A stretch of 64,000 bases of DNA from Candidatus Nitrotoga sp. HW29 (lineage in GTDB: Bacteria > Pseudomonadota > Gammaproteobacteria > Burkholderiales > Gallionellaceae): assembly GCF_924101635.2 (NCBI RefSeq), contig NZ_CAKMAA020000012.1:1-64000 (forward strand). The letters are read 5' to 3'. Below, one piece after another: positions 18,224 through 27,694 of this stretch. Positions within the stretch are counted from its first letter, which is position 1, and each line of letters begins with the position of its first letter. The translations under genes and the position numbers were made by a program. The notes beneath the pieces were generated by a model, which was not told the origin of the DNA, searched no databases, and was given only the letters and a program-made list of their open reading frames with translations.

Positions 18224-18496
18224 ATGAATCAATATAAGCAGCTCACCAGCGGGCAACGATATCAGATTTACGGATTGAAACAAGCGGGTTTGAATCAAAC
18301 TCGGATTGCCCAAAAGATAGGCGTGGACAAATCGACGATTTCACGAGAGTTTGGACGAAACAAAGGTCATCGCAGCTGGCGGCCAAAGCAGGTGCAATCG
18401 ATACGTGATGAGCGCCGGCAAGCCTCTATCAATGGAAAGCAATTCTCATCGAATAGCTGGGCGGAAGTCGAAAACGGATTTCCAGCTTGGCCTTAG
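18224..18496 (+). pseudogene. IS30-family transposase, N-terminal remnant
   Basis: The first about 75 codons encode the IS30 DNA-binding region: YKQLTSGQRYQIYGLKQAG, then IAQKIGVDKSTISREFGRN, a helix-turn-helix. After about 18460-18480 the similarity ends and the frame runs for a few codons in unrelated sequence; the DDE catalytic domain (a full transposase is about 320-390 residues) is missing. The break coincides with the interrupted end of a toxin gene on the other strand, so the insertion and a later deletion probably removed both. Confidence 0.8.
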
Positions 18497-18578
18497 CCCG
18501 CGCATCACGCATTCCGGCAAGCCAGTCGGTCAACGGCACTTCGCCATCAATGCGCTGATATCGGCGCACTTCAATCAT
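18429..18578 (-). pseudogene. Truncated RelE/HigB-type (Gp49-like) toxin gene
   Basis: From ATG 18578, preceded by GGAGG, the minus strand encodes MIEVRRYQRIDGEVPLTDWL, continuing AGMRDARAKAKLEIR, the characteristic start of the phage-derived Gp49-like/HigB addiction-module killer family of about 95-110 residues. Similarity stops near 18470, where the frame enters the IS30 fragment and ends at 18429, giving 49 residues. The toxic C-terminal half and the antitoxin gene usually found after it are gone. It is a broken TA locus at the edge of the island. Confidence 0.7.
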
Positions 18579-18668
18579 GGTGCAGCCTCCTTTGTAACTT
18601 ATACTTCACAGAAGTCAAAGCTTGCGAAGTCCCGGTGAAAAGCCGTTGGACAGTCATGACACAGCAGA

Positions 18669-19985
18669 CTAGGTTGAAGTGCTGGCGGCCCGCTTGCTGC
18701 CAGGAGGCGTGGAGCGGTTTTTCCCCCTGCGGTGGCGGAAGGCTTGGTAAGCCGGCGTCGCTCCAGATGTGTCAGCGATAGGCTCAGGAATATCGTTCGG
18801 AGCAATTGGATGACTCTCCACAACGGCCTTGCGCCGATTGGCGACCAACTCTGCTGCGGCGCGAACTGGGTCGTCCTCGGTATGCACATAACGCATGAAC
18901 ATCGTAACCGTTTTGTGCGCGGTCAGCGCCATGCCTACCTTGACCGGAATGCCAGAGTTGGCTATGTCGGTGGCTGATCGATGGCGGATTCCGTGCGTCC
19001 CGACCGGGGGCACGCCGGCACGATCAAGGATGCGCCGCCAAGCCGTGTAGTACGAATTTCCGGTCAGTGGTTGCTTGCGATTGAAGATCGACGGGCACAC
19101 ATAGGGGGAGTTCTCGTAATGCGTAGCACTCGATAGAAGTCGGTAAGCCTCCTCGCTCATGGGTTTGGACATGTTGCCGGTCTTGCTGTCCGGCCAAACC
19201 ACACGCTTGTTGGGCAGGTCAATCCAGTCCCACTGCAACAGCAGGATTTCCGACATGCGGGCGGCAAACTCGAACTGCAGCCGGATAGCCAGAGTCAGTG
19301 TCGGATGCTCCAGGCCTTCGGTATCGGCCTTGTCGAGATAGGCGAACAGTTGCCCCATCTGCGCATCAGTGATCAGACGGGTCTTGCCTTTTTCTGGATA
19401 CTTCGGAACATGCCTGCAGGGGTTTGAGCCATCGGGCCGATAGCCCCACAGCTCGGCAAGGTTGAACATCTTGCGGATGCAGCCGAGCACACGATTGGCT
19501 TGTATGGGTGATTTCTCCTTGCGCTTCATCAGCGCAATCACGTCCATGCGCGTGATTTCAGGGACTTTTTTGCTGCCGAAGGCGGGAAGGATTGAGCGAT
19601 CGATTTGATGCTGGTAAGAGCGTTGGGTGCTCGGCTTGTTGCGGGTCTTGGAGTAGTCCTCCATGAATCGGGTACATAGCTCCTTGACGGTCGGTGCCTT
19701 GCGTGCATCTGCCTTCTCGCCGCCTGGATCACCGCCACGGCGAACCTCGGCCAGCCAGTCTTGCGCAAGCGCACGGGCCTGCTCGACGGTCAACTCGCCG
19801 AACAACCCAAGTGACGGTTTGCGGCGCTCGCCAGTGTTAGTGCGATACTGAATCATGAAGACCTTACGACCTGCCGGGGTGACCTTGCATAGAAAGCCCG
19901 GCACTAAGGTATCGCGTAGTTCAACGTCAGTGGATTGAGCTTGTGCTGCGTCAACAGCCGTTTTCGTCAATTTGATCTTAGCCAT
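18669..19985 (-). CDS. int: P4-type tyrosine integrase
   Basis: A 438-residue integrase with an N-terminal DUF4102 arm-binding domain (TKTAVDAAQAQSTDVELRD, VPGFLCKV, RKPSLGLFGELTVEQAR) and a tyrosine-recombinase catalytic domain: first arginine in FAARMSEIL, box II HGIRHRSA, then LTAHKTVTMFMRYVH with the nucleophilic tyrosine. It directs site-specific integration, here into tRNA-Leu(UAA), whose 3' part lies 176 bases from its start. The C-terminal 50 residues are a basic low-complexity extension. A strong hairpin covers its ribosome site (separate entry). It appears intact. Confidence 0.95.
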   Translation of the reverse strand: MAKIKLTKTAVDAAQAQSTDVELRDTLVPGFLCKVTPAGRKVFMIQYRTNTGERRKPSLGLFGELTVEQARALAQDWLAEVRRGGDPGGEKADARKAPTVKELCTRFMEDYSKTRNKPSTQRSYQHQIDRSILPAFGSKKVPEITRMDVIALMKRKEKSPIQANRVLGCIRKMFNLAELWGYRPDGSNPCRHVPKYPEKGKTRLITDAQMGQLFAYLDKADTEGLEHPTLTLAIRLQFEFAARMSEILLLQWDWIDLPNKRVVWPDSKTGNMSKPMSEEAYRLLSSATHYENSPYVCPSIFNRKQPLTGNSYYTAWRRILDRAGVPPVGTHGIRHRSATDIANSGIPVKVGMALTAHKTVTMFMRYVHTEDDPVRAAAELVANRRKAVVESHPIAPNDIPEPIADTSGATPAYQAFRHRRGKNRSTPPGSKRAASTST

Positions 19986-19989
19986 AAAT

Positions 19990-20018
19990 GCTCCTGGAAA
20001 TACCCGATTTCCAGGAGC
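19990..20018 (-). promoter_or_regulatory. Hairpin enclosing the integrase ribosome-binding site
   Basis: GCTCCTGGAAAT (19990-20001) and ATTTCCAGGAGC (20007-20018) are perfect 12-base inverted repeats around a 5-base loop. In the minus-strand mRNA the AGGAG of the integrase Shine-Dalgarno (complement of 19991-19995) is in the 3' arm and would be paired. It lies only four bases from the start codon region, so folding should limit int translation. It could also be a protein-binding palindrome in DNA. Confidence 0.6.
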
Positions 20019-20160
20019 CAGCTAGGAGCCAAGCGAAAGGGAACCGGGTCGATTTTGGTCGAACACCGTGGTATCATGGAACCTGATGCTTCGAGAGGAA
20101 ACCTGCTCAAGAGGTGTGTGTCGTAGCCCGGCGTACCTCGGTGTATTGCCTATAATCCGG

Positions 20161-20217
20161 CTTAAAATCCGTCGGGGAGAAATCTCTGTACCGGTTCAAG
20201 TCCGGTCCCGGGCACCA
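20161..20217 (+). repeat. attR: 3' part of tRNA-Leu(UAA) at island boundary
   Basis: From CTTAAAA at 20161 (an anticodon loop with TAA) the sequence continues as a leucine tRNA: long variable arm, T-arm ACCGG-TTCAAGT-CCGGT, acceptor CCCGGGC and ACCA ending at 20217. The required 5' half is absent: the bases before 20161 cannot form a D-arm or pair as anticodon stem. This is the typical displaced 3' end left when a tyrosine integrase recombines in the anticodon loop. The intact tRNA should lie at the far left end of the island. Confidence 0.8.
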
Positions 20218-20441
20218 TTAATCAATAAGTTAGAGCTAGATTTATACGTCAAAAATATTAGCTCTGCGCCGCAAAAAATCCCTTGCACATAAAATTTATT
20301 TTGGTTTCTGCTGTAATTTTGCTCAGCCCATCAAAACATTGCTGCTAATCCGATCTTTCTAATCTCTAAAATATTGCCGCAAATAACCATTTTCCTCAGC
20401 GTCAGCAGAAATAAAATTTAGATTTTCTTAGAGTTGCGCTA

Positions 20442-22430
20442 ATGCTAAGTAAACTTAATCCCTCACAATTCGAAGCAGTCAAATATCTGGATGGTCCGCT
20501 GTTAGTGCTGGCCGGTGCAGGCAGTGGGAAAACGCGTGTTATTACTCATAAACTGGCCTATCTCATTGAGCAATGTGGCTATGCACCGCGCAACATCGCC
20601 GCAATTACCTTCACTAACAAGGCTGCGAATGAAATGCGCGAGCGCGTGGGCAAACTGTTATCAGGGCGTAATACCAAGGGTTTAACCATTTGTACCTTCC
20701 ATGCGCTGGGTATGCAAATCTTGCGCGAGGAGGCTGGTCTACTCGGCTACAAAAAACAGTTCTCTATCTTCGATAGTGCTGATACAGCAAAGATTATTAG
20801 CGAGCTGTTGGGTGCACCGGACAAGCAAGATATTCGTATCGCACAAAGTGTCATGTCCAAATGGAAATCCTCTTTCACCTCGCCGGAACAGGCGTTAAGT
20901 CTGGTGGAAAATGAAGCAGAGCAACGCACAGCGTTACTTTATGCACGTTACCAGGAAACATTACGTGCCTATCAAGCAATGGATTTTGATGACTTGATTC
21001 GTTTGCCAGTGGATTTATTTCAGGATTTTCCTGAAGCCCTGCTGCGCTGGCAGCAACGTTTTCGTTATTTGTTGATCGACGAATATCAGGATACCAACGA
21101 TTGCCAATATCAAATGACTCGCTTGCTGGCGGGCAGTCGCGCAGCACTGACGGCAGTGGGCGACGATGATCAGGCAATCTATGCCTGGCGCGGAGCGAGC
21201 ACCGCGAATTTGCAGAACTTACAAAATGACCACATGAATTTACGCGTAATCAAGCTGGAACAGAACTACCGCTCTTCGCAACGCATTTTGACCTGTGCCA
21301 ATCATTTAATACGTAACAACACCAAGCTATTCGAAAAAAAACTGTGGAGTGACCATGGGCCGGGCGATCCTATCCGCGTATTCGCAGCCAGAGACGGGGA
21401 GAACGAAGCAGAGTCTGTCGTGATGCGTTTGCTGGCACATAAATTTGAACACAACGCGCGTTTTTCTGACTATGCCATTCTGTATCGCAGCAATCATCTA
21501 TCGCGTACTTTTGAGGAACAATTGCGTGGACAGAAAGTGCCTTATACCGTCAGTGGCGGCAGTTCCTTCTTCGATCGCGCGGAAATCAAGGATCTCACTG
21601 CCTATTTGCGCTTGATTGCAAACACGGATGACGATCCGGCCTTTATTCGCGCCATTACCACACCTAAGCGGGGTATTGGTAATCAGACACTGGAGAAACT
21701 TGCGGGCTATGCCGGTACACGCAACATTAGCCTGTTTGCAGCGGCTTTCGAAAGCGCCATGGCGCATCAACTTCCTGCCCGGCAACACGAAGAATTACTA
21801 ACCTTTTGTAATTTTATTAATCGCATGGAAGCGCGTGCAGACAAGGAAGAGTGTGCGACAGTGATAGCAGATTTAATGAGCGCTATCGATTATGAGGCAT
21901 GGCTGTTCGACAGTCATGAACCGCGTCAAGCGGAAAACAAATGGGCAAATGTTACCGATTTTGTCGGCTGGATCAATCGCAAATCGGAAGCCGACGACAA
22001 ATCGTTATTGGCGATGACACAAACCATCGCGCTAATGAACCTGCTCGAATCTCGCGAAGAAGAAGTGGATGCCGTCTCATTATCCACGCTGCATGCTGCC
22101 AAAGGTCTGGAATTCGGCCATGTGTTCATGGTTGGAGTGGAAGAAGGCACCCTGCCGCACCACCAAAGCGAGCAACCGGAACAGATTGAGGAAGAACGTC
22201 GCCTGATGTACGTGGGCATCACTCGCGCAGAGCGCTCACTGCAAATCAGCTACTGCACCAAACGCAAACACGGAAAAGAATGGCAGGTATGCGAAGCAAG
22301 CCGCTTCTTGAAAGAACTACCCGCAGATGAACTAATCTATTCCGGTGTATTACCAACAGGCAGTACATCCGAAGTAAGCAAAGATGCGGGGATGGCGAAA
22401 TTGGCGCGGTTGAAGGCGATGCTAGGGTGA
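20442..22430 (+). CDS. rep: ATP-dependent DNA helicase Rep
   Basis: A 662-residue superfamily 1A helicase that moves 3' to 5' on DNA and helps replication forks pass obstacles. Motif I LAGAGSGKT at about 23-31, Ia ITFTNKAANEM, II LLIDEYQDTN, III GDDDQAIYAWRGA, IV NYRSS, V STLHAAKGLEF, VI RLMYVGITRAE. The opening LSKLNPSQFEAVKYLDGPLLVLAG and length match Rep rather than UvrD. It is the first chromosomal gene after the island junction and is convergent with rlmB (51 bases apart). Confidence 0.95.
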   Translation: MLSKLNPSQFEAVKYLDGPLLVLAGAGSGKTRVITHKLAYLIEQCGYAPRNIAAITFTNKAANEMRERVGKLLSGRNTKGLTICTFHALGMQILREEAGLLGYKKQFSIFDSADTAKIISELLGAPDKQDIRIAQSVMSKWKSSFTSPEQALSLVENEAEQRTALLYARYQETLRAYQAMDFDDLIRLPVDLFQDFPEALLRWQQRFRYLLIDEYQDTNDCQYQMTRLLAGSRAALTAVGDDDQAIYAWRGASTANLQNLQNDHMNLRVIKLEQNYRSSQRILTCANHLIRNNTKLFEKKLWSDHGPGDPIRVFAARDGENEAESVVMRLLAHKFEHNARFSDYAILYRSNHLSRTFEEQLRGQKVPYTVSGGSSFFDRAEIKDLTAYLRLIANTDDDPAFIRAITTPKRGIGNQTLEKLAGYAGTRNISLFAAAFESAMAHQLPARQHEELLTFCNFINRMEARADKEECATVIADLMSAIDYEAWLFDSHEPRQAENKWANVTDFVGWINRKSEADDKSLLAMTQTIALMNLLESREEEVDAVSLSTLHAAKGLEFGHVFMVGVEEGTLPHHQSEQPEQIEEERRLMYVGITRAERSLQISYCTKRKHGKEWQVCEASRFLKELPADELIYSGVLPTGSTSEVSKDAGMAKLARLKAMLG

Positions 22431-22481
22431 CCCATATTGGCAATGCCAAATATTGGAACGCACAGCTAGTTTGCTGCTAAT

Positions 22482-23219
22482 TTACCCCATCCGTTGTCTT
22501 CTCGATTCAAACAAACACACTCCGGCGCTCACAGAAACATTCAAGCTTTCCACGCTGCCCAGCATTGGAATACGTACCAGCTGGTCGCAGGTTTCTTGGG
22601 TAAGCCGACGCAGGCCCTGTCCTTCCGCCCCCAGTACCCAAGCTAATGCGCCGGTATGCCGAAATCCATACAGATCAGTTTTGGCCTCACTATCCGCGCC
22701 GACTACCCATATATCACGCTCCTGTAGCTCGCGCAGGGTACGCGCAAGGTTAGTGACGGTAATATAGGGAACAGTTTCTGCCGCGCCACAAGCAACCTTT
22801 TCCACGGTCGCATTCAAACCAACGGCGCGATCTTTGGGAGCGATGACGGCATGTATGCCGAAAGCATCGGCACTGCGCAAACAAGCACCCAGATTATGCG
22901 GATCTTGTACACCATCCAGCACTAATAGCAACGCGGGTTCGGTGAGTGTATCCAGCACGTCGTCCAGATGCCGCACCTTTTGCGCGGCATCTACGCGAGC
23001 GGCGACCCCTTGATGGCGAGCATTGCCAGCCATACCATCAAGACGCTTGGCATCCACTGGAACCACGCGCACGTTGTTACTTTCCGCCAATTTCAACAAA
23101 TCACGAACACGTGGGTCACGGCGTTGGGTATCGACATAAAGTTCCAGTACGCTGTCAGATTGCTGGCGAATACGCGCAGTGACGGCATGAAAACCATGAA
23201 TTACACGAGTTTCAGTCAT
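22482..23219 (-). CDS. rlmB: 23S rRNA (guanosine-2'-O)-methyltransferase RlmB
   Basis: A 245-residue SPOUT methyltransferase that modifies G2251 of 23S rRNA. The start is ATG 23219 ([13 protein letters not shown]); the longer frame upstream lies inside rnr. N-terminal substrate-binding domain followed by the trefoil-knot domain: [34 protein letters not shown] and [10 protein letters not shown], with [18 protein letters not shown] at the end binding SAM. It overlaps the rnr stop by eight bases, the usual rnr-rlmB operon. Confidence 0.95.
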   Translation of the reverse strand: MTETRVIHGFHAVTARIRQQSDSVLELYVDTQRRDPRVRDLLKLAESNNVRVVPVDAKRLDGMAGNARHQGVAARVDAAQKVRHLDDVLDTLTEPALLLVLDGVQDPHNLGACLRSADAFGIHAVIAPKDRAVGLNATVEKVACGAAETVPYITVTNLARTLRELQERDIWVVGADSEAKTDLYGFRHTGALAWVLGAEGQGLRRLTQETCDQLVRIPMLGSVESLNVSVSAGVCLFESRRQRMG

Positions 23220-25446
23220 GGCGTGGTTTCGTTTTTTTGGATTTCTTGATTTTTGTTTCTTTAACCGGCGATTCCCCGGCTGGCAGATCCAGTACAAAAT
23301 CGAGTTTGGTACTCTCCATATCTACTCTTACGACTGTGACGCGTACGCGATCCCCCAAGCGATAGCGCTTGCCCGAGCGTTCGCCTAACATCTGGTGCTT
23401 GGCCGCATCGTAATGGAAATAATCCGTACCGAGTTCTGATACGTGCACCAGTCCTTCGATAAAAAGATCGTCCAGCGCAACGAACAGACCGAAACCCGTT
23501 ACTGAAGAGACCGTACCGTCGAAGCTATTGCCAAGATGATCCCGCATATAGAAACATTTCAGCCAAGCTTCAACATCACGTGTGGCATCATCAGCCCGAC
23601 GCTCTGTCATGGAACAATGTATGCCAAGTGCATCCCATTTTTCTTTTGGTTTATAGTGACTGTTATTTAATACAGCCTTGATAGCGCGGTGCACCAACAG
23701 ATCGGGATAACGACGAATGGGCGAGGTAAAATGTGTATAGGCATCATAACCAAGACCAAAATGCCCCGTATTTTCAGGGCAATAACGCGCTTGGCGCAAT
23801 GAGCGTAACATCACTGTTTGCAATAAGGCGGCATCAGGTCGTCCCTTGACCTGATTGAGCAGCTTGGAGTAATCGCCAGCCTGAGGTTTATCGCCGCCCC
23901 CAAGTTCCAGGCCGAATTCCTTAAAGAATTCACGCACTGCTTCCAGTTTTTCAGGAGTGGGGCCTTCATGCACACGATATAACACCGGGTGCTTGCGTTC
24001 GCTAAGAAAATTGGCGGTACAAACGTTGGCCGCCAACATACATTCCTCGATCAAGCGATGCGCATCATTGCGTACCAAGGGTACGATGCGCTCAATCTTG
24101 CCTTGATCAGTAAATATCATCTGAGTTTCTATGGTTTCAAAGTCAATCGCGCCACGTTTCTCACGGGCTTGCAGCAAAGTCTTGAATAAGGTGTGCAAGT
24201 GATTGATTTGCGGCAGCACGGCGACGAACTTTTGTGCCATTTCGCCTTGTGGGTGAACCAGCATATCAGCTACCTGATTGTAGGTCAGACGAGCCTGCGA
24301 GAACATAACCGATGGATAAAAGCGATAAGCTTCAATATCACCGTGAGTGCTGATCTGCATATCACATACCATGCACAAGCGTTCAACATGGGGATTAAGC
24401 GAACAAAGGCCATTGGAAAGCTCTTCCGGTAACATTGGAATAACGCGTCGAGGAAAATATACCGAGTTACCCCGATTCAACGCTTCTTTATCCAGCGCAC
24501 TCCCGGGCTTTACATAATGACTTACATCGGCGATTGCCACTACCAGACGGAAGCCATTGGCATTCGGCTCGCAATATACCGCATCGTCAAAATCCCGCGC
24601 CGTCTCACCGTCTATGGTGACAAGCGGCAACTGACGTAAATCTTCACGCCCTGCATAATCTTCCGGTAGTACTTGGGGCGCAATTTTTTCAGCTTGATGT
24701 TTCGTGTCGACTGGAAATTCATATGGCAGGTCATGCTTGCGTAACGCAATTTCAATTTCCATACCCGGGTCGGCATAATTGCCCAAAATTTGTACGATGC
24801 GACCTATAGGTTGTGTATTTTTGCTGGGTTGCTGGATAATTTCCAGCATCACCACTTGTCCTGCCTTTGCCCCGATATGCTCACCGGGAGCAACAAGAAT
24901 GTCTTGACTAATACGACGATTTTCCGCTACCACGAACTGAATGCCATGCTCTTCATATACACGCCCGACCAGACGCTGGGTAGCGCGCTCCAGCACTTCC
25001 ACGATACCGGCTTCACGGCGTCCGCGCCGGTCGATACCCGTTTCGCGTACCATGACAGTATCGCCATGCAACACTTTATGCATTTCCTTGGCACTCAATA
25101 CCAAATCGGTGCTGCTATCATCAGGAATCAAAAAACCAAAGCCATCGGGATGGCCTTGCACCTTACCCTTAATCAGGTCAAGTTTATCCATCACGCAGAT
25201 GGCCCGCTTGCGGTTACGCATTATCTGACCATCGCGTTCCATCGCGCGCAGACGGCGCGTAAATAATTCAGCCTCATGCTCATCAATATGCAATATGTGG
25301 CATAACTCTTCTTCAGCAACCGGTACACCTCGTTTTTCCAGTAATTGCAGAATGTACTCGCGGCTGGGTAGCGGATGATCGTACTGGGCACGCTCACGTT
25401 CCAGAAATGGATCGAGCTCACGAATGTTGTTTTTCTTATTTGTCAT
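23212..25446 (-). CDS. rnr: Ribonuclease R
   Basis: A 744-residue 3'-5' exoribonuclease of the RNB family that degrades structured RNA. Order: N-terminal helix-turn-helix ([20 protein letters not shown]), two cold-shock domains (around GFGFLIPDD and [18 protein letters not shown]), RNB domain with [15 protein letters not shown] (metal-binding aspartates) and [11 protein letters not shown]1 domain near 640-720 ([29 protein letters not shown]) and a lysine-rich tail. Start ATG 25446. It is co-transcribed with rlmB. Confidence 0.96.
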   Translation of the reverse strand: MTNKKNNIRELDPFLERERAQYDHPLPSREYILQLLEKRGVPVAEEELCHILHIDEHEAELFTRRLRAMERDGQIMRNRKRAICVMDKLDLIKGKVQGHPDGFGFLIPDDSSTDLVLSAKEMHKVLHGDTVMVRETGIDRRGRREAGIVEVLERATQRLVGRVYEEHGIQFVVAENRRISQDILVAPGEHIGAKAGQVVMLEIIQQPSKNTQPIGRIVQILGNYADPGMEIEIALRKHDLPYEFPVDTKHQAEKIAPQVLPEDYAGREDLRQLPLVTIDGETARDFDDAVYCEPNANGFRLVVAIADVSHYVKPGSALDKEALNRGNSVYFPRRVIPMLPEELSNGLCSLNPHVERLCMVCDMQISTHGDIEAYRFYPSVMFSQARLTYNQVADMLVHPQGEMAQKFVAVLPQINHLHTLFKTLLQAREKRGAIDFETIETQMIFTDQGKIERIVPLVRNDAHRLIEECMLAANVCTANFLSERKHPVLYRVHEGPTPEKLEAVREFFKEFGLELGGGDKPQAGDYSKLLNQVKGRPDAALLQTVMLRSLRQARYCPENTGHFGLGYDAYTHFTSPIRRYPDLLVHRAIKAVLNNSHYKPKEKWDALGIHCSMTERRADDATRDVEAWLKCFYMRDHLGNSFDGTVSSVTGFGLFVALDDLFIEGLVHVSELGTDYFHYDAAKHQMLGERSGKRYRLGDRVRVTVVRVDMESTKLDFVLDLPAGESPVKETKIKKSKKTKPRHD

Positions 25447-25507
25447 TGACAGAAAATCCTATAACGATTAACTTGTGCGCCCTCAAGCAGCAAAGTTTTG
25501 TTTTATT

Positions 25508-25592
25508 GCCCAGATGGCGGAATTGGTAGACGCGCACGGTTCAGGTCCGTGTGCCGCAAGGTGTGGAGGTTCGAGTCCTCTTCTGGGCACCA
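25508..25592 (+). tRNA. tRNA-Leu(CAG)
   Basis: GCCCAGA at 25508 pairs with TCTGGGC before ACCA ending at 25592. D-arm GGCGGAATTGGTAGACGC, anticodon stem CACGG/CCGTG around loop TTCAGGT (anticodon CAG), variable arm TGCCGCAAGGTG, T-arm GAGGTTCGAGTCCTC. The encoded CCA is present. It is transcribed divergently from rnr. Confidence 0.95.
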
Positions 25593-25630
25593 TAAAATAA
25601 ATTATCAATTTTATTCATCATGTTATAAAG

Positions 25631-25649
25631 TGCCCATCGGGGCATTTTT
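25631..25649 (+). terminator. Rho-independent terminator after tRNA-Leu
   Basis: TGCCC (25631-25635) and GGGCA (25640-25644) form a stem with a 4-base loop followed directly by TTTTT. It lies 39 bases after the tRNA end on the same strand and should end its transcript. Confidence 0.75.
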
Positions 25650-26289
25650 CATTTATTTTCATATTATCCAGTGTAATTGTTTTCTTGGAAATGCTTCCGG
25701 GAGCTTTACGGGCATTTACACGATACGATGCCGTCATAGCATTTTTGATCAAACCCAAAATAATTACAGTGGAGCTCCCGATAGTCTGATACAAAGCATC
25801 GCAGCTTATTAAATTTTATATTTAAATACATCATATTAATGAATAATATTTGTTTCTAACAATTTTGCGGCATGATGTGCATGCTTTGTTCGGTAAATAA
25901 CAATATGAAGAAGGGGTCGCAATTGGCCCGTCAGAATTAAGATCTTGCAGAACAAAAAATCAAGCGCAAGTTTCGATATACAAAAATACAAAATTCAACT
26001 AAAAAGAATAAGCTACAGCTAAATTCTATAAAGTTCTACTATTTTTAATGATAGCAGGAAAGCTTGATGTCCTGTGAAAAGGCATCGATTCTATTAGTGA
26101 AATGGCTAAGTAATAAATTTATTGATCGCGGAAAATATGAATCGTTGCCCCTGAACAACATACTAACGCGGGATGCTATTTATTTTCCAAGGCTAATCAA
26201 ATACTGAATTATTTGTAAAACTTGACAAGTCAGCTTTACTGGCTTCAAAGCAGAAGTACAACTATATTTAAACAGGAACAAAGCTTGAC
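25650..26289. other. AT-rich intergenic region before cysG
   Basis: No gene, RNA or repeat could be supported in this 640-base AT-rich stretch; the open frames are short and lack ribosome sites. It holds the promoter region of cysG, but no box stands out clearly. Two short related pieces, GGGAGCTTTACGGG and GTGGAGCTCCCG, could pair partly. Confidence 0.4.
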
Positions 26290-27669
26290 ATGGATTTTTT
26301 CCCCATTTTTCTAAATCTCAAGGAAAAAAAATGCCTCGTTGTGGGTGGTGGTGACGTTTCCTTTAGAAAAGCCTCCGTACTGATGCAAGCGGGCGCATTA
26401 GTAAAGATAGTATCACCAGAATTGTGTGAGGCTTTTAAGAATCTTTCCAATATTGAATATGTTCCAGACCGGTTTCAAGCTGCACATCTAAATGACATTG
26501 CACTTGTGATTGCCGCCACAGATGAAATTGAGACCAATGAAAAAATCTCGACCGAAGCAAAAAAAAGAAACATACCCGTCAATGTGGTCGACAATCCCGA
26601 TCTCTGTACCTTCATTATGCCCGCAATACTGGACCGTTCTCCGCTCATGGTCGCTTTTTCCACCGGAGGGGCATCCCCCGTTCTGGCCAGGATTTTAAGA
26701 GGCAAGCTGGAAACGCTGATACCGCCAGCATATGGCCAGCTAACTGCCTTCGCCGCCAAATTCAGGCAAACAGTCAAAACACATATCAGCAATTTTAGTA
26801 AGCGTCTGATATTTTGGGAAAACGTGCTGGAAGGCCCGATTGCCGAGAAAGTATTTTCAGGTAACAACCAATCTGCCGAAGCCATGCTGCTGGCTATGTT
26901 GCAAGATAATAATCATGATTCAGTCGGTGAAGTATTCCTGGTAGGCGCAGGCCCGGGCGCACCCGATTTGCTCACCTTCAGAGCACTACGGTTGATGCAA
27001 AAAGCGGATGTGGTGCTTTATGACAACCTTGTTTCCAAGCCAGTGTTGGAAATGACACGGCGCGATGCAGAGAGAATTTTTGTCGGCAAGATGCGCGGTC
27101 AACACACGATGCCGCAAGAAAATATAAATAATCTATTGGTAAGGCTAGCAAAAGAAGGTAAACGGGTCTTGCGGCTCAAAGGCGGAGACCCCTTTATTTT
27201 CGGCCGTGGCGGGGAAGAAATCGAGACGCTATCAGAGCACAAAATAAATTTTCAGGTTGTACCGGGCATCACCGCTGCCTCCGGTGTTGCAGCCTATGTC
27301 GGGATACCGCTCACGCACAGAGATCATGCACAGTCTTGTATTTTTGTAACGGGCCATCTGAAAGAGGGTGGCATGGACCTTGATTGGGAAATGCTGGCAC
27401 GTCCCAATCAGACCGTTGTGGTTTACATGGGCCTGCATGGTCTCGAAGTATTATGCTCCAAACTAATAACATATGGCTTGCCGGAATCCACCCCTGCCGC
27501 CATCGTACAACAGGGAACGACACAAAATCAGCGTGTAGTTTGTGGAACTTTGGCTACGCTACCAACAGTCGCAGAATCTGCCAAACTTAAAGCCCCTACC
27601 TTAATCATCATAGGCGGCGTGGTAAAACTCAGAGAGAAACTCTCTTGGTTCGAACCTGATAACACTTAA
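26290..27669 (+). CDS. cysG: Siroheme synthase (CysG)
   Basis: A 459-residue fused enzyme that makes siroheme from uroporphyrinogen III. N-terminal precorrin-2 dehydrogenase/ferrochelatase: MDFFPIFLNLKEKKCLVVGGG (dinucleotide-binding GGGDVSFRKA), NVVDNPDLCTFIMPAILDRSPL. C-terminal uroporphyrinogen methyltransferase from about 215: FLVGAGPGAPDLLTFRALRLM, RLKGGDPFIFGRGGEE and PGITAASGVAAYVGIPLTHRD. Siroheme serves sulfite and nitrite reductases, which fits the cys genes elsewhere in the window. Start ATG 26290. Confidence 0.95.
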   Translation: MDFFPIFLNLKEKKCLVVGGGDVSFRKASVLMQAGALVKIVSPELCEAFKNLSNIEYVPDRFQAAHLNDIALVIAATDEIETNEKISTEAKKRNIPVNVVDNPDLCTFIMPAILDRSPLMVAFSTGGASPVLARILRGKLETLIPPAYGQLTAFAAKFRQTVKTHISNFSKRLIFWENVLEGPIAEKVFSGNNQSAEAMLLAMLQDNNHDSVGEVFLVGAGPGAPDLLTFRALRLMQKADVVLYDNLVSKPVLEMTRRDAERIFVGKMRGQHTMPQENINNLLVRLAKEGKRVLRLKGGDPFIFGRGGEEIETLSEHKINFQVVPGITAASGVAAYVGIPLTHRDHAQSCIFVTGHLKEGGMDLDWEMLARPNQTVVVYMGLHGLEVLCSKLITYGLPESTPAAIVQQGTTQNQRVVCGTLATLPTVAESAKLKAPTLIIIGGVVKLREKLSWFEPDNT

Positions 27670-27694
27670 AAAACAAATATTTTTGTATGACGGA

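Noticed and set aside
20101-20217. Complete tRNA-Leu gene at the island edge
   Set aside because: GCCCGGC at 20117 nearly matches an acceptor 5' strand, but no D-arm or anticodon 5' stem can be formed before 20161, so only the 3' part is real.
24790-25266. 158-codon plus-strand frame
   Set aside because: Antisense to rnr, whose domains are complete in the other strand.
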